This document shows, in pieces, positions 1 through 8,650 of a DNA stretch of 64,000 nucleotides. Position 1 is the stretch's first letter. The number at the start of each line of letters is the position of its first letter. The translations under genes were made by a program, and so were the position numbers. The notes under the pieces were generated by a model. That model had not been told where the DNA came from. It saw nothing but the letters and a program-made list of their open reading frames with translations, and did no database searches. This DNA is from CAZICM01 sp964537685 (GTDB lineage: Bacteria > Myxococcota_A > Polyangia > Polyangiales > Polyangiaceae). The stretch covers positions 1 to 64,000 of the forward strand of contig CAZICM010000039.1 in the NCBI GenBank assembly GCA_964537685.1. Reading direction: 5' to 3'.

Positions 1-121
1 TGCGATCGACATCGAGCAAGCCCGCTGCCTGAAGGGCGCCCAGCGTATGGGCCAGCGCTTCAAGCATGGTCGGAGCGGTGCATTCGTCGTTGGCTATCAT
101 AAAGGCGGGCATAAAAAGCAT
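1..121 (-). CDS. N-terminal fragment of an unidentified protein, cut by the window edge
   Basis: An open frame runs leftward off the window from an ATG at 119-121, with a second in-frame ATG at 110-112. The 40 visible residues begin MLFMPAFMIANDE and are too few to assign a family. No convincing ribosome-binding site precedes either ATG. It shares its strand with the downstream-facing methyltransferase at 179-877, whose stop lies 57 bases upstream of this start, so the two could be cotranscribed. The call rests on an open frame alone. Confidence 0.35.
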   Translation of the reverse strand, partial: MLFMPAFMIANDECTAPTMLEALAHTLGALQAAGLLDVDR

Positions 122-178
122 TTGAAGCGGCGTCAAGGAAAAAATGGGAGGGGGGAGGATTTTTTTGAGTGGGCCTTC

Positions 179-877
179 CTACCCCCTCCCCGCAAACCAC
201 CCATGCATCAAACCCGCCTGAAAAAACTGAACCGCCCGCCCAAACCCCGACGCCTCAATCATCCCCGCCACCTCCCCCGGCGGTAGAATCGCTACATCCT
301 TCGCATACGCCACCCGCATCCGCTCCAGCACCTCCTCCTCCACACCCGCCGTCGACATCACCCGCATCCACACCCGAAGCAATGCCTCGTAATCCTTCGA
401 CCCCACATCCGACGCAAGATCACAAATCGCTACCACACCCCCAGCCACCAACCGATCCGCAATCAAACGATAAAACCCACACCGCGCCTCCCGCTCCAAC
501 ATAAACTGCGACACCAAAAAACACGTCGCCCCATCATGCAACCCTTCCATCGTCAGCGTATCCAAATACCCCTCATGAAAATAACAACGCGAACGATACC
601 CCTCCGCATCCGCCCGCTCCCGGCAAACGTTTAACATCGCCCCAGATGGATCCACCGCCGTAAACCGCCAACCAGGAAATAACCGAGCCATATACGATAG
701 CTCTACACCCGTCCCCACACCAACACAAAGAATCCTCGCATCCGCGGGCAATCCCGCAAACACCGACCCCAATAAAAAATGTAAACTCTCACGAATAGGC
801 GCCATCCTTGCCCATTGCTTGTCATAGCCAGCCGCCATTTGATCAAAAACAACCTTCAACTCTTCTCGTTGCATCAT
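179..877 (-). CDS. class I SAM-dependent methyltransferase
   Basis: This 232-residue protein has a Rossmann-type methyltransferase core. Motif I, ILCVGVGTGVE, lies near residues 49-59 and binds the S-adenosylmethionine carboxypropyl group. An acidic residue follows strand beta2 in FTAVDPSGAM, and a later VAICDL strand fits motif III. The length is normal for a Methyltransf_25-type enzyme. The substrate cannot be told from sequence. It is divergent from a second methyltransferase at 990, with about 110 bases between the two starts holding the likely promoters. Neighbouring glycosyltransferase and flippase genes suggest a role in surface polysaccharide or secondary metabolism, which is inference. 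Confidence 0.75.
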   Translation of the reverse strand: MMQREELKVVFDQMAAGYDKQWARMAPIRESLHFLLGSVFAGLPADARILCVGVGTGVELSYMARLFPGWRFTAVDPSGAMLNVCRERADAEGYRSRCYFHEGYLDTLTMEGLHDGATCFLVSQFMLEREARCGFYRLIADRLVAGGVVAICDLASDVGSKDYEALLRVWMRVMSTAGVEEEVLERMRVAYAKDVAILPPGEVAGMIEASGFGRAVQFFQAGLMHGWFAGRG

Positions 878-989
878 CCACCTTCTCGTTGCTTCCTAAT
901 AGGGTCCCAGCAAACCAGAACCTTTTTTATTCCTTTTCAAAGCACTCCCCTTGCGCCCCACCCCGCCCTCGGCTACGTCCCCTCCCCCC

Positions 990-1559
990 ATGACACCCAA
1001 CGAAGCCCTCCCCGTCTACATGCATCCCATCGAGCTCTCTCAGCTCCTCGCCATCCTCCATACGCTAAGCCCCAAACATATCCTCGAATGGGGCGCAGGC
1101 GGCAGCACCCGCGTCCTGCTCGAACAGGGCTCCTCCGTCGAACGCCATGTCTCCATCGAACATGACCGCGCCTGGGCCGACAAAGTCCGCTCCATCGTCA
1201 CCGACCCCCGCCTCTCCCTCGTGCATATCCCGCCCGATAAACCGCTAAACATCGCGTCGCCCACCCAAAAACAAATCGAAGCCTGGGACGCGTCCGCCGA
1301 AATCGATCTCTCGGTGCTCGCAGCCTATGTCGCCTATCCCAAAACCTTGGGCATCCGCTTCGACTTTATCCTCGTCGACGGCCGCGCCCGCTGCTTCTGC
1401 CTGCGCGAAGGTTTTGAACTCCTGCGCCCAGGCGGCGTGATCGTCCTCCACGACGCCCAGCGCACCCAATACCACGACGCCCTCCGCTCCCTCGGAAAAC
1501 CCGTCTTCCTAGAGCCCTGGCAACAAGGCCAAATCGCCTTCGTCCGCAAACCCGATTGA
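990..1559 (+). CDS. class I SAM-dependent methyltransferase-like protein
   Basis: The protein is 189 residues from the ATG at 990; an upstream in-frame ATG at 951 would only add a proline-rich lead and is less likely. The N-terminal half contains ILEWGAGGSTRVLLEQ, a glycine-rich SAM-binding loop. IEHD follows as the acidic strand-2 position, and FILVDGRARCFCL and LRPGGVIVLHDAQR are typical of the strand 4 and 5 region of small methyltransferases acting on sugars or small molecules. The substrate is unknown. The next gene on the other strand (1565-2269) is an FkbM-type methyltransferase that ends six bases away, so the two are convergent. Confidence 0.7.
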   Translation: MTPNEALPVYMHPIELSQLLAILHTLSPKHILEWGAGGSTRVLLEQGSSVERHVSIEHDRAWADKVRSIVTDPRLSLVHIPPDKPLNIASPTQKQIEAWDASAEIDLSVLAAYVAYPKTLGIRFDFILVDGRARCFCLREGFELLRPGGVIVLHDAQRTQYHDALRSLGKPVFLEPWQQGQIAFVRKPD

Positions 1560-1564
1560 ACGCG

Positions 1565-2269
1565 CTACACCTTTACAAACGCATATTCGCGCCCCGTCTC
1601 CGAAGCCCAGAACGCCCGGTAGCCCGCCGCATTTAGCTTGTCAATACAGGCTTCCGTGCGCGAAAGAGGCACGCCCTCCAACTGATGATGAAACTCCACA
1701 AGAATCTGCCCCACAGGAATCTCACCGCGCACAATATCATCAAGCGCCTCGTACTCCGCACCCTCCACATCCATCTTCAGCACATCAATCCGCGTATGCC
1801 CAAGCCGCGCGGCGATGGTGCTCAGCTTATACACAGGCACTTCAATCGCGGGCCCCGAAGCCCGGCTCCGCTCCAGCACCGTATGCGAAATATGATCGGG
1901 ATTCTCGGGCGGCGAAAAACGCGCCACCCCATCATAGGCCGAAAGCCCCCAAGGATGCATAACAAAACGCTCGGGCAAATGCTGCTTCTCCACCCATGCA
2001 ATCGAACGCGGCGTCGGATCGAAGGCATGCACCGTCACCCCAAAATGCTCCATGATCGCGATATCAAAACTCACATCTTCGCCTACGCCAAACGAATAAA
2101 CCACGCTCTGCCCGGACACCCGATCGAGACACACCGCATAGCCGCCATAAGCCGAACCCAAGAAGACCGACGGCATTTCAAGCTGAACACCTTGGCGGGG
2201 CATACCTCGCCGGCGCCGGCGGCGGGCATCCACAAAATCAGACACAGAACGGAGTAGGTCGCGCATCAT
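1565..2269 (-). CDS. FkbM family methyltransferase
   Basis: A protein of about 234 residues is read from the ATG at 2267-2269. A longer frame reaching 2419 exists, but its N-terminal part looks like noncoding translation and overlaps the divergent glycosyltransferase. The FkbM core is clear: VYSFGVGEDVSFD binds SAM, VHAFDPTP is the acidic strand, and IDVLKMDVEGAEYEAL is the signature of the family, followed by GQILVEFHH. FkbM enzymes O-methylate sugars or lipid-linked glycans, so a role in modifying surface glycan is likely given the adjacent glycosyltransferase at 2320. The start site is the main uncertainty. Confidence 0.8.
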   Translation of the reverse strand: MMRDLLRSVSDFVDARRRRRRGMPRQGVQLEMPSVFLGSAYGGYAVCLDRVSGQSVVYSFGVGEDVSFDIAIMEHFGVTVHAFDPTPRSIAWVEKQHLPERFVMHPWGLSAYDGVARFSPPENPDHISHTVLERSRASGPAIEVPVYKLSTIAARLGHTRIDVLKMDVEGAEYEALDDIVRGEIPVGQILVEFHHQLEGVPLSRTEACIDKLNAAGYRAFWASETGREYAFVKV

Positions 2270-2319
2270 GAGAGAGATTTGAACCCGACTTGCGTGATAA
2301 AGAAAGCCTAAATCTTCCA

Positions 2320-3237
2320 ATGACCCTGATTCCCCGCACAATTGTCCACTATGGGCGTTACGATCCGCGCACACATACCGGCGGCGTCGAGACCTTTGCC
2401 CGCAATCTCGGACTCGCATTTGAAAACGTCGTGTTTATGACGCCCGAGACACGGGACGAAAACCTGGTGCTCAAACAGCGCTGGCCGGTTTTATGCGACA
2501 ACCAGCATGTACTCGATTGGCCGGCGCATATTCCGGTGATTGGTTTTCAGCATGGAGTCGCGCTTCGAAAGCTGCTTTCGATACCGACCTGGGATCACGC
2601 GCGGCTGGCCATCCGGCAGTTTCGCGCCTCGCGCCGTCCGCGCACGCTGTGGGTGGCCTGCGCCGCTTGGATTCGCGACACCTTTGCGCGCCTGCATGGC
2701 CGCCGCGCCGAACATATTGTGTATCACGCGGTGGATCTTGAACGATTCGATGGCAAGCTGGACAACACGGGATCGCGACTGGTGTTGCACGATGGCCGAA
2801 CGCCTCACAAAGGGCGGGATTTATATCCGCATCTGGTGAAGGCGCTGCCTGATTACGATTTTGAACCGCTCTCGTGCGCGGCGGAACAAGTCCCCGAACG
2901 CATGCGCAAGGCCCGCGCCTTTGTTCATTTGAGTCTCTATGAAGGCAACAGCATCGTATGCAATGAAGCGATGGCGATGGATCTACCTTGCCTATTCACG
3001 AGGGTAGGACTGCTACTCGACCGGGATTTACATCTGGATGTGGAAGTGATTGAGCCGCGCGAAGCTTTTCACGATCCCGAAAGGCTGGTGGAGCGGGCGA
3101 GACGATTTTTATTGGGACTGAACGAGCGCGCCTACCATCCTCGGCGCTGGGTGGCCGAAAACGCAAGCTTTGAAGCGAACCGAAGACGATGGCAAGCGGT
3201 CATCGACGATTTTGACGCGCGGGCCTGGTGGCCGTAG
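2320..3237 (+). CDS. glycosyltransferase, GT4-like
   Basis: The protein has 305 residues from the ATG at 2320; a TTG at 2290 could extend it by ten residues. The N-terminal THTGGVETFARNLGLAF is the glycine-rich acceptor-side motif of GT-B fold enzymes. The C-terminal HLSLYEGNSIVCNEAMAMDLPCLFT corresponds to the E-x7-E nucleotide-sugar binding motif of GT4 enzymes. It probably acts at the inner face of the cytoplasmic membrane on a lipid-linked or protein acceptor, but donor and acceptor are unknown. It is divergent from the FkbM methyltransferase with 50 bases between starts, which suggests joint control. Confidence 0.75.
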   Translation: MTLIPRTIVHYGRYDPRTHTGGVETFARNLGLAFENVVFMTPETRDENLVLKQRWPVLCDNQHVLDWPAHIPVIGFQHGVALRKLLSIPTWDHARLAIRQFRASRRPRTLWVACAAWIRDTFARLHGRRAEHIVYHAVDLERFDGKLDNTGSRLVLHDGRTPHKGRDLYPHLVKALPDYDFEPLSCAAEQVPERMRKARAFVHLSLYEGNSIVCNEAMAMDLPCLFTRVGLLLDRDLHLDVEVIEPREAFHDPERLVERARRFLLGLNERAYHPRRWVAENASFEANRRRWQAVIDDFDARAWWP

Positions 3238-3310
3238 ATGATGGCCCTAGACCATATTTGCCCAGGTCAACGAGGCCCAGACCCCACCATCCGACTCCAA
3301 AGCGATTGAC

Positions 3311-3338
3311 TTGATTCCTATTGGACACCCTCTATAGA
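3311..3338 (+). promoter_or_regulatory. candidate sigma-70 promoter of the bestrophin gene
   Basis: TTGATT at 3311-3316 and TATAGA at 3333-3338 are separated by 16 bases. They lie 45 bases upstream of the bestrophin ATG, in an otherwise featureless 145-base gap. The stretch GGACACCCTCTA between and into the -10 box also occurs at the right end of the palindromic element at 4295-4418, so this could be an eroded repeat end. Confidence 0.35.
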
Positions 3339-3382
3339 ACCCATCTCGAACAGCAAAACAGACAAACGGGAGGAACGCGGCG

Positions 3383-4294
3383 ATGATCATTGCCGAACGC
3401 GGCTCGGTACTTCGGCTTCTCTATTGGCAATGGCGATCGGTTGTCCTGTTTACGGTATTCGGCACCGTCGTGACCACCTTGCACGAGCTTGAAGTGTTAC
3501 GATTCAAGCTTCCGCCCCTCCCCCTGGGCGTCGTGGGCGGAGCGCTGGGCATATTCGTCAGTTTTCGGACCAACAACGCCTATGCGCGCTGGTGGGAAGG
3601 CCGTCAGCAATGGGGAAAACTCATCAATTCATCGCGGCATTTTGCCTTGCAAGTGCTGAGCTATCTACAGCCCATCGCCGATCTGGATGTGGCCCAGGCA
3701 AGGCGGGAGATTGTGCTGCGCCATGCGGCTTATGTGCACACATTGAGAGCCCATTTACGCAAAGAAAAGGTATTGGCGGATGAGCATGTCATGAGACTTG
3801 TGCCGGAAGCCGAACGGGAGGCGCTGGCTGGAGAGAAAAACATTCCTTATGCCCTTCTGCACACCCAATTTGCCCAGCTTGAAGAGCTATCGAGGCGGGG
3901 AGCGATAGATCCTTACCGATTGCAGGGGTTGGACCGGCTGATCAATGATTTTTTGGATGTCCAGGGAGCCTGCGAGCGGATCAAGAACACACCGATGCCG
4001 AAGAGTTATGGATTTATAGGTGAGCGATTGATTTGGGCCTATGCCTGTTTATTTCCCTTTGCGATTTGGGACGACATGGGCTGGCTGACGATACCGGCGA
4101 ATGTGCTTGTGTGTATTGCCTTTATGCTGATTGGAGAAGTGGGCCGGGTCTTGGAAGATCCATTTAATATGTTTTTTAATACGGTTCCGATGACGGCCTT
4201 ATCGGTCACGATAGAGACAAATCTAAAGCAGCGGCTTGGGGATACGGAATTACCCGCAGAGGTGAAGCCGGTGCCCCCAGGCGTACTCTTCTAA
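3383..4294 (+). CDS. bestrophin family chloride channel (UPF0187)
   Basis: This 303-residue membrane protein has the hallmarks of bacterial bestrophins. The first hydrophobic segment is RSVVLFTVFGTVVTTL, followed by the PLPLGVVGGALGIFVSFRTNNAYARWWEGR region typical of the family, read here in two pieces around the conserved RTNxAYxRWWEGR motif. Further membrane segments lie near residues 215-260, and the conserved DPFN occurs near residue 260. Bestrophins form pentameric anion channels in the cytoplasmic membrane. A strong ribosome-binding site, GGGAGGA, precedes the ATG by about ten bases. It is transcribed alone and ends next to a large palindrome. Confidence 0.85.
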   Translation: MIIAERGSVLRLLYWQWRSVVLFTVFGTVVTTLHELEVLRFKLPPLPLGVVGGALGIFVSFRTNNAYARWWEGRQQWGKLINSSRHFALQVLSYLQPIADLDVAQARREIVLRHAAYVHTLRAHLRKEKVLADEHVMRLVPEAEREALAGEKNIPYALLHTQFAQLEELSRRGAIDPYRLQGLDRLINDFLDVQGACERIKNTPMPKSYGFIGERLIWAYACLFPFAIWDDMGWLTIPANVLVCIAFMLIGEVGRVLEDPFNMFFNTVPMTALSVTIETNLKQRLGDTELPAEVKPVPPGVLF

Positions 4295-4418
4295 GAGGGT
4301 ATCCTACAGGGCTACTGCGGGTTTCATATCTTCGGTCAACCTCCGTCACCGTACAATGTACGGCTCCGTCGGTCTCCCTAGCTATGAAACCCTCGTAACG
4401 CCCTGTAGGACACCCTCT
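4295..4418. repeat. large imperfect palindrome, element A
   Basis: A 124-base near-perfect inverted repeat fills the gap between the convergent bestrophin and flippase genes. The outer arms 4295-4311 and 4401-4417 pair over 17 bases with one mismatch. Inner arms GGGTTTCATA and TATGAAACCC also pair, and the centre is GTAC-AAT-GTAC near 4351-4361. Elements B (8915-9007) and C (28697-28822) share the central core, with CACCGTAC, GTACGGCTC and CCCTAG in the same order. It could fold as a long hairpin and stop transcription from both sides. Confidence 0.8.
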
Positions 4419-4426
4419 AAAAGCCC

Positions 4427-5887
4427 TCAAGACCCCTTCGCCAAAGCCCGCAGCTTATCGATCTCGTCAAAAAACTTCAAAGGCGTAAACTTCCCGAGCC
4501 CATAAAGCGCTATCAGCCAAAGCGCAAGCCCGCCCACAAGCCCCAGCACAGCGCTCGGCACATCCGTCCCAAGCTGAGAACGCACACCATAATATGCCGC
4601 GCTAAATAAAAGCGTCGCCAACAGCGGCAGTGCATTATGCCGAAGCACATCCCCAGGCCGCACCCCCGACAACAGCTTTATCCCATAAAACCAAGTCGGC
4701 AGCGTCGTAACAATCGCAATCAGCACCACCCAGCACGCCCCTTCCAGACCAAAATACGCACAGAATGGCCATATCAAGAGTACCGTACAGAAAAAACGCG
4801 GCAAATTCATCTTAAAATCAAAATCCGGCCGCCCCGTCGCTTGAAAAATCGGCCCCGCAAGCGCCGCAAACGAACGCACATATCCAGACAGCACCAAAAT
4901 GCGAATCAAAGGAATCGTATTCGACCATTTCGCGCCAATCACATGCGCCACAATATCGGGTACCGCTATATAAATCAGCGCGCTTACCGGACCGCTGATC
5001 AGCAGCGTTATCCGCATGATCTTGATAAATGCCTTCTGAAGCTCTTCTTTATCGCCCGACAGCCGCGCATAGGTGGGAAAGCCAATGCGCCCAATCACAT
5101 GCGTAATATTCGTCGCGGGCATATTGGATATATCATACGCGAGCTGATAGGCACCGAGCGCCGTCAAGCCTAGATATTTCGATACAAATACATCGTCGCC
5201 CTTCGTAATAATAAAACCAATAATCGCCAGGCCGCTCAGCCATTTACCATAGGCGATCAGCTCGCGAAGCTTGGGAAAATCCCACTTGAGTTTGGGACGG
5301 TAAGGATGCGTCAGGTATGAAATCGCAAGCCCAAGCACCGCGCCCCCCAAATGACCGGCCACCAGCGCCCACACATTGCGAAAGATAAGAATCGCCGGGA
5401 TGAAAATACCCAGCCGTAGCAGCGAATGCGCCGTCTTGATCAAAAAAAGCGTCTTGAAATCAAGCTTGCGCGTGAAAAAAATCTGCCCGACATTCCCCGC
5501 GCCCGCCAGCGCCACCGAAAGCGAACAGGCAATGATTAAAGGAAAGAGCGTCGGCTCATCGTAAAAGCGCGACAGCAGCGGCGAAAGAGCACAAAGAATC
5601 AGCGTAATCAGCACACCCCGCAACACATGCCACGTCCAGGCAACATCGAGATAACCCTCGACATCGCTGCTCCGCTGAACAAGCGCCGTATCAAAACCCG
5701 TCTGGCTAAAATGTTCGAGCACACTCAGCGTAAGCATGGTCGTGCCCATCAAACCAAAATCGCGCGGCGATAGCACGCGGGCCGCAAGAATACTGCCCGC
5801 AAGACCCGCTACGCCCGCGATGATTTCGCCAATGGTTGTCCAAAAAGAGCCGCTGAGAAGAACTTTATCGACGCGCAATGCGCTCAT
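4427..5887 (-). CDS. polysaccharide flippase, WzxC-like (MOP superfamily)
   Basis: The 486-residue protein has about twelve to fourteen predicted membrane helices spread over its length. The N-terminal TTIGEIIAGVAGLAGSILAARVLSPRDFGLMG is the usual first helix pair of lipopolysaccharide/O-antigen translocases (LASRxLxPxDFGxxG pattern). GFIITKGDDVFVSKYLG and LGAYQLAYDISNMP match the middle region of WzxC-type exporters. It should flip lipid-linked glycan units across the cytoplasmic membrane. It overlaps the upstream PAS-STAS gene by four bases (ATGA), so the two are translationally coupled. The glycosyltransferase and methyltransferases at 1-3 kb may supply its substrate. Confidence 0.85.
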   Translation of the reverse strand: MSALRVDKVLLSGSFWTTIGEIIAGVAGLAGSILAARVLSPRDFGLMGTTMLTLSVLEHFSQTGFDTALVQRSSDVEGYLDVAWTWHVLRGVLITLILCALSPLLSRFYDEPTLFPLIIACSLSVALAGAGNVGQIFFTRKLDFKTLFLIKTAHSLLRLGIFIPAILIFRNVWALVAGHLGGAVLGLAISYLTHPYRPKLKWDFPKLRELIAYGKWLSGLAIIGFIITKGDDVFVSKYLGLTALGAYQLAYDISNMPATNITHVIGRIGFPTYARLSGDKEELQKAFIKIMRITLLISGPVSALIYIAVPDIVAHVIGAKWSNTIPLIRILVLSGYVRSFAALAGPIFQATGRPDFDFKMNLPRFFCTVLLIWPFCAYFGLEGACWVVLIAIVTTLPTWFYGIKLLSGVRPGDVLRHNALPLLATLLFSAAYYGVRSQLGTDVPSAVLGLVGGLALWLIALYGLGKFTPLKFFDEIDKLRALAKGS

Positions 5888-6849
5888 GGTATGGTCCGGT
5901 GCCTTCTTTGCCGATGTTCCCCCCTACCCGTTTGACCCATCGCATAGGCCACGCCCCCTTGCAAGGTCCCCTGCGTCACAACACTCCCTAAATCCGTCCC
6001 CATCTCCACCAACATCTGAGCCACAAAGGGACTAATCCCGGTTAACACCACCTCGGCCCCCAACAGCTTCACCGCCCGCGCCGCCCTCACCAGCGCCTCG
6101 GCCACACCCGCATCCACCTGCGGCACCCCCGTAATATCCAAGATCACAACACTCGCCTTGGCTTGGCTTAAACTGCTTAACAACGCCGAAATCGCCCGCT
6201 CCGCCCTGCGCGCATCCATCGTTCCCACCAAGGGCATGATCATCACCTGATCGCTAATCGGAATCACAGGCGTGGAAAGCTCGGTAAACGCCTGCGCCTG
6301 CGCATCCATCGAAGCTTCCATAGCGAGCGCCTTTTCCCGCTCCGCCTCGGCTTGCTTGCGCGCATCGATATCCATCGTCACCCCCCGGATCCCAATCGGC
6401 CGCCCGCTTTCATCGAACATTGCACTCATCTGCGTGATAGCCCAGACGACGCTGCCATCCTTGCGCACCCAGCGATATTCCAAACTTCCCGAACCCGCCG
6501 CAACGGCGACCTTGTATTCAGCAAAGACGCGTTCCCGGTCATCGGGATGAATCAAGTCGGCCCAGAAACTTTTGCCGGCGAGCCACTCTTCTTTCCCATA
6601 TCCGCTAAGCGTCTTGATATAGTCGCTCACAAAGTTGACACGCTGCTCATCGGAATTGGGCACAAACCAACTCTCCCAAAGAACAACCGGCGCATAGCCA
6701 ACCAGCTCCTCGAAATGGCGAGCCCTGGCGATCTCGCTTCGAAGGTCTTTTTCGGCCTGAAGTGCGCGCTGTTCAGCGGCCAGCAGACGCGCTTTTAGCT
6801 CTTTCAGTTCGTCTTGGAGTTCAGGTTGTGGTGTAGGCTCGGACGACAT
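5884..6849 (-). CDS. PAS-STAS regulatory protein (RsbR-like)
   Basis: The 321-residue protein starts with a coiled coil (residues 8-45, rich in Glu, Leu, Ala and Lys). A PAS domain follows at about 45-165, with LEYRWVRKDGSVVWAI and GIRGVTMDIDARKQAE as the classic PAS/PAC end. A second short helix leads into a C-terminal STAS domain (about 195-305), with VVILDITGVPQVDAGVAEAL and LGAEVVLTGISP. This is the layout of RsbR-type stressosome proteins, which sense through the N-terminal domain and are phosphorylated on Ser/Thr in the STAS domain. It overlaps the flippase start, which suggests it controls or is coexpressed with glycan export. Ligand is unknown. Confidence 0.75.
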   Translation of the reverse strand: MSSEPTPQPELQDELKELKARLLAAEQRALQAEKDLRSEIARARHFEELVGYAPVVLWESWFVPNSDEQRVNFVSDYIKTLSGYGKEEWLAGKSFWADLIHPDDRERVFAEYKVAVAAGSGSLEYRWVRKDGSVVWAITQMSAMFDESGRPIGIRGVTMDIDARKQAEAEREKALAMEASMDAQAQAFTELSTPVIPISDQVMIMPLVGTMDARRAERAISALLSSLSQAKASVVILDITGVPQVDAGVAEALVRAARAVKLLGAEVVLTGISPFVAQMLVEMGTDLGSVVTQGTLQGGVAYAMGQTGRGEHRQRRHRTIP

Positions 6850-6930
6850 ACGGTGCTGATACTCTGGCGGACCGCGGAAAAAAGCAAGGGAGAAAAAGCT
6901 TTCTCAAAAACGGGCATCCCCTAACGACAT

Positions 6931-7440
6931 TCACCGTATCTCCGTCGTCTTCTTCCGATGAAGGAACTTCACCCCCGCATACACCCCCGCATTACAAACC
7001 AACATCCCGATCGCCGCGGGAACAACCACGGCCCAACCCGATTCACCGCCCTCCACCACACTCCAGGCCATCTTGCCCAGCGCCGCCGCATTGATAACAG
7101 CAACACCCCACCACCATGAACGCCTCCAAAAGGCCAAGCCCAGCCCACAGAAAAAAGCGGGCACCGTCAGCGTAAGCAACACTTTAACAAAGGTCCACCT
7201 ACCGAACACATAATCGCGTTCGGCTTGAAGAAAACGCTCGACGGCAGGATCGACAGAAACCGGGGCAGGGAACCAGAACATGCTTGTAAACAAAGCGGCG
7301 ATGGTCATCCCGATCCCCAACCAACTGCGCTTGTAAGCGAAATAGACATAAGGCAGGATAAACATCGGGCGCACATACCAACTCCACACATTATGGTGAC
7401 GCGCCCAAGCCCAAGAGAAAAAATCCGCGGCCCACTCCAT
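6931..7440 (-). CDS. small integral membrane protein of unknown function
   Basis: The protein has 169 residues from the ATG at 7438-7440; a GTG at 7461 would add seven residues. It is rich in tryptophan, with an N-terminal MEWAADFFSWAWARHHNVWSW and four or five hydrophobic segments, for example PMFILPYVYFAY, IGMTIAALFTSMFWF, VLLTLTVPAFFCGLGLAFW and VVVPAAIGMLVCNAGVYAGV. The C-terminus is basic (FLHRKKTTEIR), consistent with a cytoplasmic tail. I do not recognise a family. It lies 80 bases downstream of the PAS-STAS gene start on the same strand and is probably its own unit or the first gene of that operon. Confidence 0.6.
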   Translation of the reverse strand: MEWAADFFSWAWARHHNVWSWYVRPMFILPYVYFAYKRSWLGIGMTIAALFTSMFWFPAPVSVDPAVERFLQAERDYVFGRWTFVKVLLTLTVPAFFCGLGLAFWRRSWWWGVAVINAAALGKMAWSVVEGGESGWAVVVPAAIGMLVCNAGVYAGVKFLHRKKTTEIR

Positions 7441-7573
7441 ATCTGCCCAACAGCCTATCACAAGCCGGCCGCAGATGTCACCCTTCTATTTCATTGACCT
7501 CGCCCGAAGATACATATAGACAATAAACCCAAGCCCAACAGAGACAAGCGGCACCGACGGCAAGGACAACACC

Positions 7574-8107
7574 ATGAAGCACATCCATTTTATCGGCATC
7601 TTAATGGTCATCGCGGCATGCGGAGGGACGACCGAAGGAGGAGGCAGCGGCGGCTCCGGCGGCATGGGCAGCGGCGGCAACGGAAGCGGAGGCGGGGGGC
7701 AAGGAGGAAATTCTGGTGGGATGCCCGTCGCGGGCGAAGCGGCGGCGAGCCCCTCATGTGCGCCGAATGATGGGCCAGCGTTTACGATTGAGATAGGCTT
7801 AACGGAACGGAGTTGCGCATCCCCTACGGGTGGCACTGTATTGAGGCTCAGTTTTTGGACAAACACGAGCATGCCCGCGGGCCACACATGGAACTTGTCA
7901 CCGAACGCCGGGGAGGGACAAGGAACATACACCCCCGCATCAGACCCGGCGAATTTCGTCGCGGTTGAAACGGGCACATTGGGGATTGACACCTGGGGAG
8001 CGGACAGCGCAACGGGAAGCTATGATGTGATACTAAAAGACGGCACGCATTTAAGCGGAAGCTTTGATGCGATCCCATGTTTAATGAACCCTGCCATGTG
8101 CGGATAA
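7574..8107 (+). CDS. putative lipoprotein of unknown function
   Basis: The 177-residue protein begins with a lipoprotein signal, ILMVIAACGG, with cysteine near residue 16 as the lipidation site. A long glycine/serine tether follows, then a domain with a beta-rich look (about residues 60-177). The tether type is common in myxobacterial lipoproteins. Four cysteines in the mature part could form two disulfides. No catalytic motif is visible. It is probably an outer-membrane-anchored binding or structural protein; that is inference from the signal only. Confidence 0.65.
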   Translation: MKHIHFIGILMVIAACGGTTEGGGSGGSGGMGSGGNGSGGGGQGGNSGGMPVAGEAAASPSCAPNDGPAFTIEIGLTERSCASPTGGTVLRLSFWTNTSMPAGHTWNLSPNAGEGQGTYTPASDPANFVAVETGTLGIDTWGADSATGSYDVILKDGTHLSGSFDAIPCLMNPAMCG

Positions 8108-8140
8108 AGGGAGCGCGGACATTCAGACAGGAGCGCAACG

Positions 8141-8596
8141 ATGGCCTTCACCAAAAAGGAAAAGATTCACAGCATCATACACACGGCGTCGGCGACGGCC
8201 GCGGGCATAGGGGGTGGACTAGCGCAGATACCGACATCGGACATTGTACTCATCACGCCGGTTCAAGTTGGGATGATTGTAGCGATAGCATTGGTTCACG
8301 GAAGAAAAGTGAACGAAGCGACGGCGACGGCGATACTGGGCACGGGCACGGCGGGACTATTTGGCCGTGCATTATCGCAAGCATTGATAGGCTGGATACC
8401 TGGATTTGGGAATGCGGTGAACGCATGCACGGCGGCGGCGCTCACAGAAGCGATAGGCTGGTCGGCTCACAAGTTTTTTGAAGACTTGGGGAACGAACCT
8501 ATGGCTGAAGACGAAATCAAAAGACGGATGAAGAACGCGAGGCCGGCCCTGCCCCGCTCACCGGACTACGTGAACGGGGGACATCGAGACGATTGA
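8141..8596 (+). CDS. DUF697-like membrane-associated protein
   Basis: The 151-residue protein contains IPTSDIVLITPVQVGMIVAI, which resembles the hydrophobic core of DUF697 proteins (pattern P-x3-D-x-x-x-x-x-P-x-Q-x-x-M). Glycine- and alanine-rich segments AILGTGTAGLFGRAL and GWIPGFGNAVNACTAAALTEAIG complete the helical domain. In other bacteria DUF697 is often the C-terminal domain of a GTPase; here it stands alone with no GTPase motif nearby. A ribosome-binding site GGAGCG lies ten bases before the ATG. It follows the lipoprotein by 33 bases and may be cotranscribed. Function is unknown. Confidence 0.6.
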   Translation: MAFTKKEKIHSIIHTASATAAGIGGGLAQIPTSDIVLITPVQVGMIVAIALVHGRKVNEATATAILGTGTAGLFGRALSQALIGWIPGFGNAVNACTAAALTEAIGWSAHKFFEDLGNEPMAEDEIKRRMKNARPALPRSPDYVNGGHRDD

Positions 8597-8650
8597 AGGA
8601 GCTCGGGTCGTCTGCATCGCGAAAGATTCTGTGTTTTCTGGATGGCGGAG

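Noticed and set aside
2270..2419. N-terminal extension of the FkbM methyltransferase
   Set aside because: It overlaps the divergent glycosyltransferase start region and its residues look like noncoding translation; the ATG at 2269 starts a normal-size enzyme.
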